Source of the DNA: CAWUEX02 sp038148375
Lineage (GTDB): Bacteria > Pseudomonadota > Alphaproteobacteria > Rhodospirillales > Rhodospirillaceae
Assembly (NCBI GenBank): GCA_038148375.1
Contig: JAYQVH010000015.1
Location: forward strand, 1-64,000
Direction of reading: 5' to 3'
DNA: 64,000 bases
Below the pieces are notes generated by a model. The model saw only the letters and a list, made by a program, of their open reading frames with translations. It had not been told where the DNA came from and did no database searches. The translations under genes were made by a program, and so were the position numbers. Below, piece after piece: positions 63,307 to 64,000 of the stretch (its first letter is position 1; every line of letters starts with the position of its first letter).

Positions 63307-64000
63307 AGCCGATGATCTCGGCAACCGCCTTATAGTGCTCTGGCGGAATTTCCTGATCAACTTCTACAGCTGCGTATAGGGCTCGGGCCAGGGGCGGGTT
63401 TTCAACCAGAGGAACGTCGTTGTCCTCGGCAATCTGGCGAATGCGCCGCGCCAGATAGTCCACGCCCTTCGCGACGAGCACGGGCGCGTACATGTCATCC
63501 ATATCGTACTTCAACGCAATCGCGTAGTGTGTCGGGTTGGTAATAACAACACTGGCGGTTGGCACGGCTGCCATCATGCGTTGGCGGTGACGCTCCATTC
63601 TGAGCGCGCGAATTCGGCTTTTAACCTTGGGGTCGCCCTCCGCCTCCTTGTGCTCATCCTTGACTTCTTGTTTCGTCATTTTCAGCTTTTCTTTGTGCGT
63701 GTAGCGCTGAAAAGCGAGGTCGGCCGCTGAAATAATTGCCATGACGATGACAACAAGAAACAGGATCAGCAAAATCAACCACTGTATTTCGCTCAACGTC
63801 AAAATAAAGCGGCGATCGACCAGTTGATCAGGATGAGTAAAGAGGGGGACAACGACAAATCCGATGATTACGGCAACGATAATCATCTTCAAAACGCCCT
63901 TGGCCGCCTCTACGAGCGACTGCTTCGAAAAAAGCCGTTTGACGCCGGATATCGGACTTAATTGTGAGAATTTCGGTTTTAATTTTTTGGGTGTCTACAA
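63272..64000 (-). CDS. flhB: Flagellar export protein FlhB, 5' end off the window, with an in-frame TAG
   Basis: The export-gate switch protein of the flagellar type III system. Visible are the cytoplasmic loop (KKLKPKFSQLSPISGVKRLF), two membrane helices (IIVAVIIGFVVVPLF and WLILLILFLVVIVMAII), the linker and the C-terminal autocleavage domain with NPTHYAIALKYD, where cleavage between Asn and Pro is required. The family match runs on up to the codon after a TAG at 63995-63997, which is in frame; an intact gene would need a sense codon there (TGG would be one change away). The first in-frame start codon after it is TTG at 63892, too far inside to be the real start. Either the gene is broken or the base is wrong. 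cckA overlaps its end. Confidence 0.85.

Overview
The window reads as a chromosome segment of a GC-rich, flagellated alphaproteobacterium, most likely of the Rhodospirillales type. The reasons are CckA next to flhB, a GAAC-N7-GAAC LexA box in front of recA (the alphaproteobacterial SOS motif), a phasin, a DnaG with a degenerate zinc ribbon, a short phosphatidylserine decarboxylase paired with PssA, and the order greA / lrp / trxB. No tRNA, rRNA, insertion sequence, integrase or CRISPR array was seen. Gene calls rest on reading the translated proteins and on ribosome-binding-site positions; no database search was possible.

Layout. 1-9.8 kb is core information processing and pyrimidine/arginine supply: rpoD (3' end off the left edge), dnaG, a YqeY-like protein, then carA-carB and greA on the other strand. 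9.8-16.8 kb holds an Lrp/AsnC regulator divergent from trxB, a LysR regulator, an exported alpha/beta hydrolase, an aspartate aminotransferase and a two-gene operon for an unrecognised coiled-coil lipoprotein and its small partner. 16.9-24.1 kb has uvrB and a padR-adaptor-RND pump operon. 24.2-31.4 kb has psd-pssA, a LysM protein, a membrane protein, cytochrome b561 and cytochrome c' converging on a shared terminator, a LOG-family hydrolase and icd. 31.4-46.3 kb is accessory metabolism: two MFS carriers, a CIA30 protein, an orphan TRAP binding protein, an ArsM-like methyltransferase followed by a second methyltransferase, an aldo/keto reductase, an HMG-CoA lyase / VOC pair divergent from a CaiB/BaiF CoA-transferase, and a diguanylate cyclase coupled to a CpcT-like secreted protein. 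46.4-54.5 kb has an EamA carrier, a LeuCD-type dehydratase, a second cytochrome b561, a cupin, a MacAB-like export operon and a phasin. 54.7-64 kb returns to conserved genes: alaS, a methyltransferase, an NTF2-like protein, recA, two entericidin-type lipoproteins, cckA and the end of flhB.

Two threads stand out. First, five intergenic sites carry short tandem arrays with 24-31 bp units, and each unit holds its own small hairpin: in front of rpoD, behind lrp, behind lysR, behind the RND pump and in front of icd. The unit sequence differs at each site, but the architecture is shared. Second, several control regions are readable: the recA SOS box, a phasin promoter bracketed by TTGC/GCAA inverted repeats (PhaR-like operators), and a PadR promoter with an AT-rich inverted repeat in its spacer. 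An in-frame TAG near the right edge, inside the part that should encode flhB, deserves checking.
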